Source: a virus | Direction: 5' to 3' (one strand) | Length of the DNA stretch: 64,000 bases | IMG/VR virus record: IMGVR_UViG_3300042878_001565 | Location: 27,180-91,179 of that record | Shown: positions 63,481 to 64,000 of the stretch, in pieces | Numbering within the stretch: the first letter of the stretch is position 1 | Layout of the letters: each line of letters starts with the position of its first letter | The notes under the pieces: generated by a model | Databases searched by the model: none | What the model was told of the DNA's origin: nothing | What the model saw: the letters and a program-made list of their open reading frames with translations, nothing else | Made by a program: the position numbers and the translations under genes

Positions 63481-63585
63481 TGCACCTTTTTTGGTGCAAT
63501 GATGAAATTTATTTGCACCTTTTTTGGTGCAGGCATCAACGTATTCATTAGGTTGTAGAAGAGAGTCTGCACCTTTTTGGGTGCA
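63481..63585. repeat. Three TGCACC-N6-GGTGCA boxes (operator/iteron-like)
   Basis: Box 1 is 63481-63498, box 2 is 63514-63531, box 3 is 63568-63585. Each is a perfect 6-base inverted repeat TGCACC / GGTGCA with a 6-base spacer (TTTTTT twice, TTTTTG once). Start-to-start spacing is 33 and 54 bases, near 3 and 5 helical turns, so all lie roughly on the same DNA face. They lie 31-135 bases upstream of the RepL-like gene. They may be repressor sites or replication iterons. Confidence 0.85.
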
Positions 63586-63983
63586 AGTAATCATTACAAT
63601 TCTGTAGCAATCAACCAGTTAGAAAAATGCTCTATATTAGTATATTCCAGAGGGTAATTCCAAAAAAAATTTTGGGTAATTTGAAAATCGGAGATGTAAG
63701 TGTTTGTGGGGGTCCTTCTATATAAAAACCCCCGGCTACTTCGTAGCTTGGGTGTACCCCCTATGTTTGCTAGCAGCTTGAATAAATTCAAGTACCATAC
63801 CTACAATTCTTCCTGGCGGAAGAACACCACCGCACACAGTGTGCATCAGTACATCCAACACACCACACCCAACCAGGGCACAGCCTGACTCTCATCCTAC
63901 CGAGGACCAGGGCGGAGCCACCGACCTACATATATATGTAATTATCTTACTCCAAAGACTAAAGTCTTTTAAAAATATATATT
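63586..63983. other. Non-coding, GC-rich, palindrome-rich region between divergent gene blocks
   Basis: No convincing gene. GC content is about 55% in 63841-63930 versus about 30% elsewhere. It contains many perfect inverted repeats: GGGGGT/ACCCCC (63708-63733), GCTAC-TTC-GTAGC (63735-63747), CTTGAAT-AA-ATTCAAG (63777-63792), TTCTTCC-TGGC-GGAAGAA (63807-63824), GCACAC-A-GTGTGC (63832-63844), TACATATATATGTA (63927-63940) and AAAGACT-AA-AGTCTTT (63954-63969). Also a near-direct repeat ACCAGGGC-nn-AGCC at 63872-63885 and 63906-63919. It could hold the replication origin, promoters, a structured RNA, or all. Confidence 0.75.
63872..63919. repeat. Direct repeat pair ACCAGGGCnnAGCC
   Basis: Two 14-base copies, 63872-63885 and 63906-63919, identical at 12 of 14 positions and 34 bases apart. 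They lie in the GC-rich part of the boundary region and may be protein-binding sites. Confidence 0.6.
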
Positions 63984-64000
63984 ATGAGTAACTGGAATGA
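63984..64000 (+). CDS. Start of the first plus-strand gene (partial)
   Basis: ATG at 63984 gives MSNWN and then runs off the edge. It follows the palindromes of the boundary region and an AT-rich stretch. Crassvirales genomes have a second block of genes transcribed on the opposite strand, so an early gene at this point is expected. Nothing more can be said from five codons. Confidence 0.35.

Noticed and set aside
63481-63585. CRISPR array
   Set aside because: Three repeats of 18 bases with unequal spacing (33 and 54 bases) and palindromic arms look like operator or iteron sites. No leader or cas genes are present.
63594-63791. A 65-residue minus-strand frame over the boundary region
   Set aside because: It runs through several perfect palindromes and the GC-rich region, shows no protein-like composition, and overlaps the extended RepL-like frame only by its stop. 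Non-coding is simpler.
1-64000. tRNA genes
   Set aside because: I looked for cloverleaf-like GGTTCRANNCC T-arms in the gaps and found none. Most gaps are too short to hold one.
1-64000. Stop-codon reassignment, as known in some crAss-like phages
   Set aside because: Long genes end in normal TAA, TGA and TAG stops and neighbours fit tightly under the standard bacterial code, so none is needed.
1-64000. Integrase, transposase or insertion sequence
   Set aside because: No tyrosine or serine recombinase or DDE transposase motif and no terminal inverted repeats flanking a gene were seen. The GIY-YIG gene appears free-standing.

Overview
The window is most likely part of a crAss-like phage genome (order Crassvirales) that infects a member of the Bacteroidota. 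The DNA is AT-rich, roughly 30-35% GC by eye. Genes are packed tightly, with 1-10 base gaps and frequent ATGA or TAATG overlaps. All but the last partial gene lie on the minus strand, so transcription runs from high to low coordinates. No gene needs stop-codon reassignment. Ribosome-binding sites are not obvious, and several intergenic gaps carry the Bacteroidota -7 promoter motif TAnnTTTG. The diagnostic signals are the order HU-like protein, Zn-finger protein, PD-(D/E)XK nuclease, TerL, portal, scaffold, crAss-type major capsid protein; a cassette of collagen-like tail genes; and very large virion-associated proteins at the low-coordinate end.

Layout in transcription order. (1) 63984-63450: a GC-rich, palindrome-rich non-coding region between divergent gene blocks, next to three TGCACC-N6-GGTGCA boxes and a RepL-like winged-helix gene. 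(2) 62959-60328: small accessory genes, including a lipoprotein, a GIY-YIG endonuclease, a DUF1599 protein, a PGDYG/WDGH-like protein, a crAss001_48-like protein and a GroES-like protein. (3) 60215-56407: a tail-fibre-like protein and a probable lysis group (holin, small membrane protein, YkuD-like cell-wall enzyme) plus a basic protein. (4) 56287-53384: DNA-binding and packaging-associated genes. (5) 53373-42807: TerL, portal, scaffold, major capsid protein, minor head proteins and a putative connector ring protein, with three tiny genes. (6) 42729-29864: about 13 kb of tail, appendage and host-recognition genes. These include collagen-like fibres, a von Willebrand A protein, a Bacteroidota-type beta-sandwich, a tail-collar protein and Cys-rich proteins, two of them tandem paralogues. 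(7) 29702-22602: putative ring, hub and stabilisation/muzzle proteins. (8) 22541-1: five complete large proteins and one open at the left edge. These are candidates for internal cargo or ejected proteins, and they lead towards the region where crAss-like phages encode their giant virion RNA polymerase.

Transcription appears to be divided by terminator/promoter pairs. Seven of nine recognised minus-strand hairpin terminators flank or lie within 120 bases of a TAnnTTTG motif. They surround the most strongly needed structural genes, including the major capsid protein.

The most interesting candidates for new biology are the palindrome/iteron-like region beside the RepL-like gene (possible origin and autoregulated switch), the P-loop kinase and zincin motifs embedded in giant virion proteins, the vWA domain and host-like beta-sandwich in the tail cluster, and the modular collagen-like fibre genes. 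Function calls rest on sequence reading and family knowledge only. No database search was run.
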